From an uncultured bacterium (GTDB lineage: Bacteria > Bacillota > Clostridia > Lachnospirales > Lachnospiraceae), in contig CAOKFN010000021.1 in the NCBI GenBank assembly GCA_948467735.1, positions 1-64,000 of the forward strand: DNA of 64,000 bases, read 5' to 3'. Position 1 is the stretch's first letter. Each line of letters starts with the position of its first letter. The notes under the pieces were generated by a model. The model was not told the DNA's origin. It worked only from the letters and a program-made list of their open reading frames with translations, and did no database searches. Shown here one piece after another: positions 43,557-52,117 of this stretch. The translations under genes and the position numbers were made by a program.

Positions 43557-45161
43557 TTAATTGGAAATCTCATAGAGCGAAAGATACCAATATTCGTCCG
43601 TGTGTGCCTGAATTCCCACCTTTTCGTTATCGAACCAGCCGACTGCGTATTCCTTTGGCGCTTCGGAGCCTTTCCTCTCAAAGCCTGTAAGGGATTTTTT
43701 CTCCAAATCCAGAATGCCGATCCAAACCGCCCAGATATTTTCGCCGGAATCAAGGCGGTATAACAGGAGCTTTGTGCCGTCTTGGTTAAAGTCCGCTAAT
43801 GAGCAGCCGTCCGTATATTGGAAGCCTTCCACAAGGGCTTTTTCTCCGGTCTTAAAATCATACACATAGGAGCTGCCGTTTTCCTGAATCAGAAGCCCGT
43901 ATCTGCCGTCGGCGAAGGATATTCCGGAAGAGTCCGAAGCACGGTTTAATTTTGGCATATGGCAAAAGACTTCAAAATATTCTTCGGTAGACAGGACGAG
44001 GGTCCGCAGGGTATAGTGGAAGCTTTCATCATACCAGAGACAGCCCACGGCGTCGTCATCCATAAACCACGCGTCCATTACGTTCATTTCGCATAATTCG
44101 CTCAAGGGCCGCAGATTGTTTTTGGCGATGTCATAGCAGTAAACGGTACTGCTGTGTTCGTCATACCACATGACATTTTCGCCGCAGGTGAGCAGAACCT
44201 TCGTCAAATCGGGTGAGAACTTGGCTTCAAGGATATTCTGGGATTTGATTTCCTCGCATTTTTCTAAGACGTCCATCACTTTATGGGTTTTCAGGTCATA
44301 GAGCAGAGGATAGGAGGAATAATCTATCTGCGCCCCATGGCTCAGCCGCAACTCCACATATTGGGAACTGCCGTGGATGGCGCGGACGCTCCATTCGGCG
44401 GAGGTATCCAGATCATATTCGTGTCCGATGGCGCTTATGCCGCCGTCCTTTTCATACCAGTCAAAGCTGATAGAATAGGGTATGCCGTCCCAAGTATATT
44501 CAAAGGCTTCCGTGCGCGCTTCCAACAGGGATATCTGCCCGTCTTCTATGGCGTAAGCGGATATTACCCTGCCTGCTTCCACATTATTTACATAGATTAC
44601 GCCGTCGGAAACCGTGTGGCCGAAGCTGCCCTTTGCCCGAAGATATTCCGCGTGGACGGTGTTTTTGCCGTGAACGGGATTTTCTCCATGAATGGTGTCT
44701 TTGCCGTCGGCAGTACCTTCAATGTCGAAGGTATCTTCAACAGTCATGCTGTCCAAAAATGTTATCTGATCCTGCTGTCCGGCTTCTTCCTCTATGGGAG
44801 GCACCTGAACCGGCGTGGAAATATGAAAAAAGCGGAAGACGGCGTTTCTGAAGTCTTCATTGGCGGCCATGGCCACGGTAAAAGAAGAAATTAGAAACAG
44901 AAACAGCGCCGCGGCGGTGAGGCCGATTCTGCGATAAATTCCGCGGCTATGAGTTCTGTCATTTCCGACAGCGTCCTGCCGTCGGCCTTTTCCGGAAGCG
45001 TCCTGCCGCCTGTTTTTTCCGACAGCGTCCTGCCGCCTGTTTTTTCCGGAAGCGCCTTGCCGATTGTCTTTTCCCAAATCGCACGGAAGCCTGTTTTGGG
45101 CGGAAACGATATAAGCGTCATCCAGCCTGCCGATAGCGTCAAAAAGCATATCAACCTTCAT
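43557..45161 (-). CDS. Membrane-anchored partner of ECF sigma factor with propeller-like outer domain
   Basis: The start at 45161 overlaps the sigma-factor stop by 4 nt, so translation is coupled. Of 534 residues the first ~75 are cytoplasmic and contain four 9-residue tandem repeats of GKNRRQDA(S/V). One membrane helix follows (IGLTAAALFLFLISSFTVAM, about 76-98). The outer part has a linker with a hexapeptide repeat (GKDTIHGENPVHGKNTVH) and a long region of repeating beta segments such as YPLLYDLKTHKV, VYCYDIAKNNL and SYVYDFKTGEKA, which looks like a beta-propeller. Position, topology and overlap point to an anti-sigma or sensor role, but no known anti-sigma domain is visible. Confidence 0.75.
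   Translation of the reverse strand: MKVDMLFDAIGRLDDAYIVSAQNRLPCDLGKDNRQGASGKNRRQDAVGKNRRQDASGKGRRQDAVGNDRTHSRGIYRRIGLTAAALFLFLISSFTVAMAANEDFRNAVFRFFHISTPVQVPPIEEEAGQQDQITFLDSMTVEDTFDIEGTADGKDTIHGENPVHGKNTVHAEYLRAKGSFGHTVSDGVIYVNNVEAGRVISAYAIEDGQISLLEARTEAFEYTWDGIPYSISFDWYEKDGGISAIGHEYDLDTSAEWSVRAIHGSSQYVELRLSHGAQIDYSSYPLLYDLKTHKVMDVLEKCEEIKSQNILEAKFSPDLTKVLLTCGENVMWYDEHSSTVYCYDIAKNNLRPLSELCEMNVMDAWFMDDDAVGCLWYDESFHYTLRTLVLSTEEYFEVFCHMPKLNRASDSSGISFADGRYGLLIQENGSSYVYDFKTGEKALVEGFQYTDGCSLADFNQDGTKLLLYRLDSGENIWAVWIGILDLEKKSLTGFERKGSEAPKEYAVGWFDNEKVGIQAHTDEYWYLSLYEISN
44967..45074 (-). repeat. Four 27-bp in-frame tandem repeats
   Basis: Residues 30-65 of the membrane partner protein are four copies of a 9-residue unit (GKDNRQGAS, GKNRRQDAV, GKNRRQDAS, GKGRRQDAV). 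Copies are near identical in DNA with alternate S/V ends, so copy number may vary by slippage. They lie in the segment that should meet the sigma factor. Confidence 0.85.
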
Positions 45162-45715
45162 ATCAAACCCTCCTTTTCTAACGAAGCCCGCAGCTTTTTT
45201 CTTGTGCGGGACAGCATTGACTTGACCTTGCTCGAACTGAACGCAAATTTCTCACAAATTTCGGAAACGGACATCAGGAAAAAGTACCTGCAGATAAAAA
45301 CATCCCGTTCCGTTTGGGCCTGTTTTTCCAGAAATGCGTTGAGCGCCCTGTCAAGCTCCCGTTCCTCCGCTTCCTGCTCCACATTATGCTCTGAGGAAAC
45401 GCACTCCGTCAGTTCGTCCAGCGCAAGCGCCGTTTCGCCGCCGCCTCTCTTTCCGGCCTTCTGGCCGCGCCATTTGTCAATGGCTGTTCTTCTTGTAATT
45501 TTTCCCAGAAAAGTAGACAGGATGGCGGGCTTGTGGGGAGGCATGCTGTTCCATGCCGCCAGATAAGTATCGTTCACGCTTTCATCGGCATCTTCCGTAT
45601 TGGAAAGAATGCGATAAGCGATGGCATGGCAGTATTTTCCGTATTTTGCCGAGGTTTCGGAGATTGCATTTTCCGAACGCATCCAATATAACTCCACAAT
45701 ACGATCATCTTCCAT
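45158..45715 (-). CDS. ECF-type sigma-70 family factor
   Basis: The 185-residue protein starts at 45715 with AAAGGAGGAAA upstream on its strand. Region 2 is seen in ETSAKYGKYCHAIAYRIL and NTEDADESVNDTYLAAWN, followed by MPPHKPAILSTFLGKITRR; region 4 in TERDVFICRYFFLMSVSEIC and FSSSKVKSMLSRTRKKL. The group is common in Clostridia and is usually paired with a membrane protein, as here. The regulon cannot be read. The upstream region shared with valS shows no clear GAAAC/CGTC promoter on this strand. Confidence 0.9.
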   Translation of the reverse strand: MEDDRIVELYWMRSENAISETSAKYGKYCHAIAYRILSNTEDADESVNDTYLAAWNSMPPHKPAILSTFLGKITRRTAIDKWRGQKAGKRGGGETALALDELTECVSSEHNVEQEAEERELDRALNAFLEKQAQTERDVFICRYFFLMSVSEICEKFAFSSSKVKSMLSRTRKKLRASLEKEGLI

Positions 45716-45949
45716 ATCGATTTCCTCCTTTGAGTTCTCTTACCTATTTACTCGAAAGGGCGGTCTGTTTGGTCGCAGAATTTTCCACCAATTTTTAAAA
45801 AATCATTCATTAAATTTTTTGCAGAATTATCCGTAGTTTCCGTATTATTATAACTCGAAGGCATTTGCGTGAAAAGAGATTCCGAGGTGATGGATTTTGG
45901 TTTTTTATGCTTCTGCCGAATTATTCGTAGAAGATTTGAAAGATTTTCC

Positions 45950-45978
45950 TTGACAAAATGCATTTCATATACTATATT
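45950..45978 (+). promoter_or_regulatory. valS promoter
   Basis: Consensus -35 TTGACA (45950-45955) and -10 TATATT (45973-45978) are spaced exactly 17 nt, placing the transcript start near 45985, directly before the T-box leader. The 714 nt between the divergent sigma gene and valS hold this promoter, the T-box and a direct repeat. Confidence 0.85.
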
Positions 45979-45989
45979 TTCAATATAGT

Positions 45990-46275
45990 AAAAGGCAATG
46001 ACGAAGAGGAGTACGCGTTGTCCCTTAAAAGAGAGGGCGGCTGTTCCCAAAGGAACGCTGAAAGGCCGCTTGAAGGAAGGAACGCGGAAGGTAGCTTCCA
46101 AGCCGGGAGCCTGAAAATGACAGTAGGGTTCCACGGATTATCTCCGTTAGAGGATAGGACTTTAGTAGAAGTCGCTGAGACAGGCAGGAGCGAGCATGCG
46201 TCCTGCTGTGAACAAAGGTGGTACCGCGTTTATGACGCCCTTTGCCGGTGAGAGCCGGCAGAGGGCGTTTTTAGC
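45990..46275 (+). promoter_or_regulatory. T-box riboswitch in the valS leader
   Basis: T-box RNAs bind the uncharged cognate tRNA and switch from termination to read-through. The T-box core AAAGGTGGTACCGCG lies at 46214-46228. It is preceded by a Stem I region beginning with a GACGAAGAGGAGTA-type sequence near 46000 and a small CGGATTATCTCCG hairpin (about 46135-46147). The terminator is ACGCCCT ... CCGG/CCGG ... AGGGCGT with T run at about 46235-46273. Since valS follows, the specifier should be a valine codon, but I could not place it with certainty. Confidence 0.93.
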
Positions 46276-46279
46276 GTGG

Positions 46280-46415
46280 GTGGGCGTCACAGTGTAGGGA
46301 CGGAACTGGAAAACAGTCCCGAAACGGAAACGCCCGGGAGAGTTTTCAGATGCGCCCTAAGCAGCTGAAAAATTCTCCCCTATGTGGGCGTCACAGTATA
46401 GGGACGGAACTGGAA
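46280..46415 (+). repeat. 32-bp direct repeats flanking a hairpin between T-box and valS
   Basis: GTGGGCGTCACAGTGTAGGG-type sequence occupies 46280-46311 and recurs with one mismatch at 46384-46415, 104 nt apart. Between them a hairpin is formed by GGGAGAGTTTTCAG (46336-46349) with CTGAAAAATTCTCCC (46365-46379). The second copy ends just before the valS ribosome site. It looks like a duplication around a second stem-loop. Confidence 0.75.
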
Positions 46416-46429
46416 TAGGAGGAACAGAT

Positions 46430-49165
46430 ATGAGCAGAGAATTGGCCAAGACCTACGATCCGGCGGGCATCGAGGACAAATTGTACGAAAAGTGGCAGAG
46501 AAATAAGTATTTTCACGCAGAGGTGGATTACGACAGAAAGCCTTTTACCATTGTGATTCCCCCGCCGAATATCACGGGACAGCTGCATATGGGACATGCG
46601 CTGGACAATACCATGCAGGATATTTTGATCCGTTTTAAGCGGATGCAGGGCTATAATGCCCTGTGGCAGCCCGGCACCGACCATGCTTCCATCGCCACGG
46701 AGGTCAAGATTATCGAAAAGCTGAAGGAAGAGGGCATTGACAAAAACGAACTGGGCCGGGAGAAATTTCTGGAACGGGCTTGGGCTTGGAGAAAGGAATA
46801 TGGCGGGCGCATTGTGTCCCAGTTAAAGAAAATGGGCTCATCCTGCGACTGGGACAGGGAGCGCTTTACCATGGATGAGGGCTGCAATAAGGCGGTTACG
46901 GAGGTCTTTGTAAAGATGCATGAAAAAGGGTATATTTACAAGGGCTCCCGCATCATCAACTGGTGTCCTGTCTGCAATACCTCCATATCCGATGCGGAGG
47001 TGGAATATGAGGAACAGGCCGGGCATCTGTGGCACATTAAATATCCGGTGATGAACGAGGACGGCACCCCCAGCACTACGGAATTTCTGACCTTTGCCAC
47101 CACCCGGCCGGAGACCATGCTGGGGGATACCGCCGTGGCCATTCATCCCGAGGATGAGAGATATGCGTATCTCATCGGGAAAAGCGTGCTTCTGCCCATT
47201 GTGAACCGGGTGATTCCAGTGGTCACGGATACCTATGTGGACAGGGAATTCGGCACGGGAGTAGTGAAGATTACCCCGGCCCATGACCCTAACGACTTTG
47301 AGGTGGGAAAGAGACATCATCTTCCCGTGGTCAATATTATGAACGACGACGCCACAATCAATGAAAACGGCGGAAAATATCAGGGAATGGGCCGGTTCGA
47401 GGCCAGAAAGGCCATCGTGGAGGAATTGGAGCGGCTGGGACTTTTGGTCAAAATCGAGGATTACTCCCATAACGTGGGGACCCACGACCGCTGCGGAACC
47501 ACCATTGAGCCGCTGGTGAAGGAGCAGTGGTTCGTGCGGATGGACGAGTTGATCAAGCCCGCGGTGGAAGCGGTGAAAAACGGCGAGATCAAGCTGGTTC
47601 CCGAGCGCATGGAGAAAATATATTTTAATTGGACGGACAATATCCGCGATTGGTGCATCAGCCGCCAGCTCTGGTGGGGGCACAGGATACCGGCCTACAC
47701 CTGCGGAAAGTGCGGGGAGGTAGTGGTTGCAGGGGAAGCGCCAAAGGCCTGTCCGAAATGCGGATGCACGGATTTTACACAGGATCCCGATACGCTGGAC
47801 ACATGGTTTTCCTCTGCTCTCTGGCCGTTTGAGACCCTTGGATGGCCCGAGCAGACGGAAGATTTGAAATACTTTTACCCTACGGATGTGCTTGTGACAG
47901 GCTACGATATTATTTTCTTCTGGGTGATCCGGATGATTTTTTCCGGCTATGAGCACATGGGGGAGAAACCGTTTCATACGGTATTGTTCCATGGATTGGT
48001 TCGGGACGGGCAGGGGCGCAAGATGTCCAAATCTCTTGGGAACGGGATTGATCCGCTGGACATCATTGAGAAATATGGCGCCGACGCTCTGCGGCTGACG
48101 CTGATTACCGGCAACGCCCCCGGAAACGATATGCGTTTTTATTATGAGCGTGTGGAAAACAGCCGTAATTTTGCCAATAAGGTGTGGAACGCTTCCCGGT
48201 TTATTATGATGAACATGGATGGGACGCCTGCTGCAAAAGGCGGTGATTTGGCGGAGGATGGCGCTTCCGGGAAAGGCGGGACTTTCAAAGGAGAGGCTTT
48301 GCTGCCTGCGGCGCTGGAGCCTGTGGACAAGTGGATTCTGTCCAAGCTGAACACTTTGATAAAAGATGTTACCGACAATATGGAGCACTATGAGCTGGGG
48401 ATTGCGGTACAGAAGGTGTATGATTTTATCTGGGATGAATTCTGCGACTGGTATATCGAGATGGTGAAGCCCAGACTGTATTCCGAGAAGAATGGAGATA
48501 GCGGAAGCGCCGCCAGCCGGAATGCGGCGCTCTGGACGTTGAAGACGGTGCTGGTGGATGCGCTGAAATTACTGCATCCCTATATGCCCTTTATCACGGA
48601 AGAAATATTCTGTACTCTGCAGAGCGAGGAAGAATCCATTATGATCAGCAAATGGCCTGTGTTCCGGGAAGAGCGCTGCTTTGCCAAGGAGGAGCGGGAT
48701 ATAGAGATCATCAAAGAGGCGGTTCGAGGCATCCGCAATGTGCGCAGCGAGATGAATGCTGCGCCCGGCCGCAGGACGGACGTATTTGTGGTCAGCGAAG
48801 ACGAAGGCATTTTGGACACCTTTACGGAGGGCAGGCTGTTCTTTGCTTCTCTGGCCCGTGCAGACGAGGTGTTCCTGCAGCGTGATAAGACGGGCATTGC
48901 AGGGGATGCGGTGTCAGTGGTGATTCCCGGGGCAACATTGTATATTCCTTTTGCTGAGCTGGTGGATATTGCGCAGGAAACGGAACGGCTGCAGAAGGAG
49001 AAGAAACGTCTGGAAGGAGAGCTTGCCCGGGTAAACGGAATGCTTTCTAACGAAAGGTTTCTCTCCAAAGCGCCGGAGGAGAAGGTTGCGGCGGAGCGGG
49101 AGAAGCTTACAAAGTATACGCAGATGATGGCTCAGGTGGCTGAAAGGCTGGCGCAGCTGCAGTGA
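46430..49165 (+). CDS. valS: Valyl-tRNA synthetase
   Basis: ValS charges tRNA-Val. ATG 46430 has AGGAGG at 46417-46422; the frame opens earlier but inside the direct repeat. The 911-residue protein has the class I signatures PPPNITGQLHMGHALDN (HIGH-type) and GRKMSKSLGNGIDP (KMSKS), an editing (CP1) domain including FATTRPETMLGDTAVAI, an internal four-cysteine zinc-like site in CGKCGEV ... CPKCGC, and a C-terminal coiled coil (AQETERLQKEKKRLEGELAR). All are standard. Expression is controlled by the T-box leader. Confidence 0.97.
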   Translation: MSRELAKTYDPAGIEDKLYEKWQRNKYFHAEVDYDRKPFTIVIPPPNITGQLHMGHALDNTMQDILIRFKRMQGYNALWQPGTDHASIATEVKIIEKLKEEGIDKNELGREKFLERAWAWRKEYGGRIVSQLKKMGSSCDWDRERFTMDEGCNKAVTEVFVKMHEKGYIYKGSRIINWCPVCNTSISDAEVEYEEQAGHLWHIKYPVMNEDGTPSTTEFLTFATTRPETMLGDTAVAIHPEDERYAYLIGKSVLLPIVNRVIPVVTDTYVDREFGTGVVKITPAHDPNDFEVGKRHHLPVVNIMNDDATINENGGKYQGMGRFEARKAIVEELERLGLLVKIEDYSHNVGTHDRCGTTIEPLVKEQWFVRMDELIKPAVEAVKNGEIKLVPERMEKIYFNWTDNIRDWCISRQLWWGHRIPAYTCGKCGEVVVAGEAPKACPKCGCTDFTQDPDTLDTWFSSALWPFETLGWPEQTEDLKYFYPTDVLVTGYDIIFFWVIRMIFSGYEHMGEKPFHTVLFHGLVRDGQGRKMSKSLGNGIDPLDIIEKYGADALRLTLITGNAPGNDMRFYYERVENSRNFANKVWNASRFIMMNMDGTPAAKGGDLAEDGASGKGGTFKGEALLPAALEPVDKWILSKLNTLIKDVTDNMEHYELGIAVQKVYDFIWDEFCDWYIEMVKPRLYSEKNGDSGSAASRNAALWTLKTVLVDALKLLHPYMPFITEEIFCTLQSEEESIMISKWPVFREERCFAKEERDIEIIKEAVRGIRNVRSEMNAAPGRRTDVFVVSEDEGILDTFTEGRLFFASLARADEVFLQRDKTGIAGDAVSVVIPGATLYIPFAELVDIAQETERLQKEKKRLEGELARVNGMLSNERFLSKAPEEKVAAEREKLTKYTQMMAQVAERLAQLQ

Positions 49166-49488
49166 TTAGGCTGACGGGCATGCGGCTGAATGCTTTATGG
49201 CGTCGGAATTCATGTAAAGCGTGGGTTCCGATTCCGCTGGCCGCAGCGCGGGGAATTTCCCGTCCGTTTCCTGTCGCTTTGTGTCAAAAAAGGACTATTC
49301 TTTTTCAAATTTTAATAGAAAAACCATTGATTTTTGCCTGTACTCTGAGTATTATAGATATATTAGTCTTTCTTTACATATGGCTGCGGTATATTAGATG
49401 GAAAACTGCGCCCCCGCGGTTTGGGCCATTGAAGTGCCGGACGGGGGAAAGACCTATTTGGCTGGCGAGATAAAGGAGCTGTTAAATC

Positions 49489-49644
49489 ATGATAAATTTT
49501 GAGGAAGAACTAAAAAAATTTTTCCCCAGTCTGGAAGTAGAGAATGCCGAGGAAGCTATTTATAGTCAGGATTTGACGGATATGGCCGATATGCTGATTA
49601 AAACGTTGATGGAATCGGAACAGAAGTCTAAAGAGGTGCAATAA
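49489..49644 (+). CDS. 51-residue acidic protein coupled to the TPR gene
   Basis: ATG 49489 follows AAAGGAG (about 49472-49478). The frame ends at TAA 49642-49644, whose last base is the A of the ATG of the next gene, so translation is coupled. The 51 residues (MINFEEELKKFFPSLEVENA ... TLMESEQKSKEVQ) are acidic and helical. The tight arrangement and good ribosome site make it a real gene although it is very short. It may act with the zinc-ribbon/TPR membrane protein; no family is recognised. Confidence 0.75.
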   Translation: MINFEEELKKFFPSLEVENAEEAIYSQDLTDMADMLIKTLMESEQKSKEVQ

Positions 49645-51050
49645 TGTTTTGTTATAATTGTGGACGCACTTTATCGAAGCATGATTTCTGCACTGCCTGC
49701 GGGGCAGATGTTCGTTTATATAAGAAGATAATGCATGTATCAAATATGTATTATAACGAGGGTTTGGAAAAAGCTTCCGTGCGGGATTTGACCGGAGCGG
49801 TCAGCAGTCTGCGCCAAAGCCTGAAATTTAATAAGAGTAATATAGAGGCCCGCAATCTGCTGGGACTGGTGTATTTTGAGATGGGAGACGCCATGGCGGC
49901 ATTGAGCCAATGGGTGCTCAGCAAAAATATGCAGCCGGGGAAGAATATTGCGGACGATTATATTAATAAGCTGCAGTCCAATGCGGGACGGCTGGCTTCC
50001 ATCAATCAGAGCATCAAAAAGTACAATCAGGCCCTGCTGTACTGTCATCAGGACAGCAAAGATCTGGCGGTGATTCAGCTGAAGAAGGTATTGTCCCTGA
50101 ATCCCAGATTTGTGCGCGCTCACCAGCTTCTGGCGCTATTGTATATGGACAGGGAGGAGTGGGAGCGGGCGGAGCGGGAACTGCGCAGATGCCTGAATAT
50201 TGACAGAAATAATGCCCAGACCCTGCGGTATCTGAAAGAAGTGGAAAATATGCTGACGCCGGACGAGGCGGTGAAACAGCCGGTAAAGCGTAAAAAGGAA
50301 GAAGCGGTCAGATACCAGAGCGAGAATGAGATTATTATCCAGCCGCTGAATGTGAAAGAACCGAAGCGCAGCGGCATGCCCACGCTGTTGAATTTGGGAA
50401 TGGGCATTGTGATAGGCATGGCGGTGATGTATTTTTTGGTGATGCCTGCCGCACAGCAGAAGGTTCGGAACGAGACTCAGGATACCATTACGAAAATCAG
50501 CAATGAGGCCGACGCCAAGACGGCGCGAATGCAGGAGCTGGAAGGACAGATTGCCGGTTTGAACGGGGAGATTGCGGAGCTTCGCCAGCAGGTGAAAACG
50601 CTGGAAGAGGACGACGGGGTGATTCAGGTATACGAGGATATGTTTTCTGCGGTTTCCGCTTTGATCGAGACGGAGGACGCCCGTGGGGCGGCGGAGAATC
50701 TGGAGGCGATTGTGCAGGCCGCGCAGGAGGATGAGATGACGGAGGGCTTCCGGAATCTGTATCAGACCATCCTTCATGCAATCGGACCGGGTCTGGCCGT
50801 GGACTATTATAATGAGGGATATAGGCTCTATCAGGCAAAGCAGTATGAAGAAGCCATAGAACTCCTTGAAAAAGCGGTATTATACGATGCGTCCAACGTG
50901 GGAGCGCTCTATACTCTCGGACGTTCTTATGAGGAGAACGGCCGTGTGGAGGATGCGATTGCGGTATTTGACAAGGTAATCGAGCTGTTTCCCGGAACGC
51001 AGAGCGCCGGATACGCTCAGCAGCGCAGGAACAGCTTGGCGGCAAGGTGA
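49644..51050 (+). CDS. Zinc-ribbon, TPR and coiled-coil membrane protein
   Basis: The 468-residue protein starts at ATG 49644, overlapping the previous stop by one base. Residues 1-22 form a zinc ribbon (CYNCGRTLSKHDFCTACG). Cytosolic TPR repeats follow (about 40-205; AVSSLRQSLKFNKSNIEARN, AERELRRCLNIDRNNAQTLR), then one membrane helix (LNLGMGIVIGMAVMYFLVMP, about 250-270), a coiled coil (EADAKTARMQELEGQIAGLN...) and a second TPR set outside (YNEGYRLYQAKQYEEAIELL). It is probably an assembly scaffold at the membrane. It lies just upstream of the spoIIA operon but is separated from it by a terminator. Confidence 0.85.
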   Translation: MFCYNCGRTLSKHDFCTACGADVRLYKKIMHVSNMYYNEGLEKASVRDLTGAVSSLRQSLKFNKSNIEARNLLGLVYFEMGDAMAALSQWVLSKNMQPGKNIADDYINKLQSNAGRLASINQSIKKYNQALLYCHQDSKDLAVIQLKKVLSLNPRFVRAHQLLALLYMDREEWERAERELRRCLNIDRNNAQTLRYLKEVENMLTPDEAVKQPVKRKKEEAVRYQSENEIIIQPLNVKEPKRSGMPTLLNLGMGIVIGMAVMYFLVMPAAQQKVRNETQDTITKISNEADAKTARMQELEGQIAGLNGEIAELRQQVKTLEEDDGVIQVYEDMFSAVSALIETEDARGAAENLEAIVQAAQEDEMTEGFRNLYQTILHAIGPGLAVDYYNEGYRLYQAKQYEEAIELLEKAVLYDASNVGALYTLGRSYEENGRVEDAIAVFDKVIELFPGTQSAGYAQQRRNSLAAR

Positions 51051-51146
51051 CGGTCCAGCCATAGGCTGTCGTGAAGCAGCCGCAGGAATTGAAAACGGAA
51101 GAAGAGCTTGACAGAAAATCTGGGAAGCCTGTTTTTGTTGTTTACG

Positions 51147-51185
51147 AAAGAAAAGAACCTGTGATATGACGGGTTCTTTTCTTTT
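51147..51185 (+). terminator. Intrinsic terminator after the TPR gene
   Basis: AAAGAAAAGAACC (51147-51159) pairs with GGTTCTTTTCTTTT (51172-51185) over a 12-nt loop; the T-rich arm serves as tail. It separates the TPR gene from spoIIAA. Confidence 0.85.
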
Positions 51186-51275
51186 GTGTTTGATATATGC
51201 ATCAGAAGGAAATGCGCGTGGAAGATTGTGCCGTAAGGCGCAAAGATTTAGAAAGATAGAAAGGATGTAATTGCC

Positions 51276-51599
51276 ATGGAACAGATTACAGTGGAGGATT
51301 TTCGGGTCATTGATCATTGTCTGATGATCCGGCTGCCGGAGGAAATTGATCATCATGGGGCGGGTTTTATCTGTGAGAACGCGGATAGGCTGCTGATGAG
51401 GGAGGATGTACAGAATGTGGTCTTTGACTTTGAGAAAACCAGATTTATGGATTCCTCGGGAATCGGCATCATTATGGGCAGATATCGAAAGATATCCTGC
51501 TTTGGCGGCAGGGTCTATGCCATTCATGTGGACAGACAGATTCAGAGGATTTTCAGCCTGTCCGGATTAAATAAAATTGTGGAGGTACTGGAGTCATGA
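51276..51599 (+). CDS. spoIIAA: Anti-sigma F factor antagonist SpoIIAA
   Basis: SpoIIAA is the STAS-domain protein that, when unphosphorylated, removes SpoIIAB from sigma F in the forespore. The 107-residue product has the STAS fold with the phospho-acceptor serine in FMDSSGIGIIMGRY (first or second Ser of SS; in the family the first after Asp). It begins behind AAAGGATG and its last 4 nt overlap spoIIAB. Its presence marks the organism as an endospore former. Confidence 0.95.
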   Translation: MEQITVEDFRVIDHCLMIRLPEEIDHHGAGFICENADRLLMREDVQNVVFDFEKTRFMDSSGIGIIMGRYRKISCFGGRVYAIHVDRQIQRIFSLSGLNKIVEVLES

Positions 51600-52093
51600 A
51601 AAATGAAATGGAGCTTATTTTTGACGCTGTCTCAGATAACGAAGGGTTTGCGCGAGTGGCGGTTGCCGCATTTATCGCGCATCTAAATCCCACCGTGGAA
51701 GAAATGGCGGATATCAAGACGGCCGTATCGGAGGCAGTGACCAATTCCATCATACACGGTTATGAAAACTTATACGGATACGGAAAGAATATTGCCGCGG
51801 CGGCACAGGGAGAAATACATCGGGGAAAGGTGCATATACGCTGTGTTCTGGAGAAGGAGATACTACATATTGAGGTGGCTGATACCGGAAAGGGGATTGA
51901 AAATGTGGAACAGGCCATGGAACCCTTGTTTACCACGAAACCGGAGCTGGAACGGTCAGGAATGGGATTCGCGTTTATGGAGGCTTTCATGGACGATTTG
52001 GAGGTGGACAGCGCGCCGGGCAGGGGAACCACCGTCCGTATGGTGAAAAAATTGGGAAACGACGGATGGATCGATAGTCCGGAGAACTCATGA
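51596..52093 (+). CDS. spoIIAB: Anti-sigma F factor / serine kinase SpoIIAB, slightly enlarged
   Basis: SpoIIAB binds sigma F and phosphorylates SpoIIAA. The 165-residue protein has the GHKL kinase motifs: N-box DIKTAVSEAVTNSIIHGY, G1 VADTGKGI and G2 ERSGMGFAFMEAFMD. It is longer than the usual ~145 residues because of an extra segment after the N-box (about residues 57-78, YGYGKNIAAAAQGEIHRGK) and a short C-terminal tail. The start overlaps spoIIAA by 4 nt. sigF follows after 24 nt. Confidence 0.94.
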   Translation: MKNEMELIFDAVSDNEGFARVAVAAFIAHLNPTVEEMADIKTAVSEAVTNSIIHGYENLYGYGKNIAAAAQGEIHRGKVHIRCVLEKEILHIEVADTGKGIENVEQAMEPLFTTKPELERSGMGFAFMEAFMDDLEVDSAPGRGTTVRMVKKLGNDGWIDSPENS

Positions 52094-52117
52094 AGGTAAC
52101 GGCATGGAGGGCGGCGT

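Noticed and set aside
45748..46134. Minus-strand frame of 128 codons over the valS promoter and T-box
   Set aside because: It covers clear regulatory RNA and promoter sequences and shows no coding pattern.
49162..49473. Plus-strand frame overlapping the end of valS, 103 codons
   Set aside because: No ribosome site, biased composition, and the coupled 51-residue gene with a good ribosome site follows in another frame.
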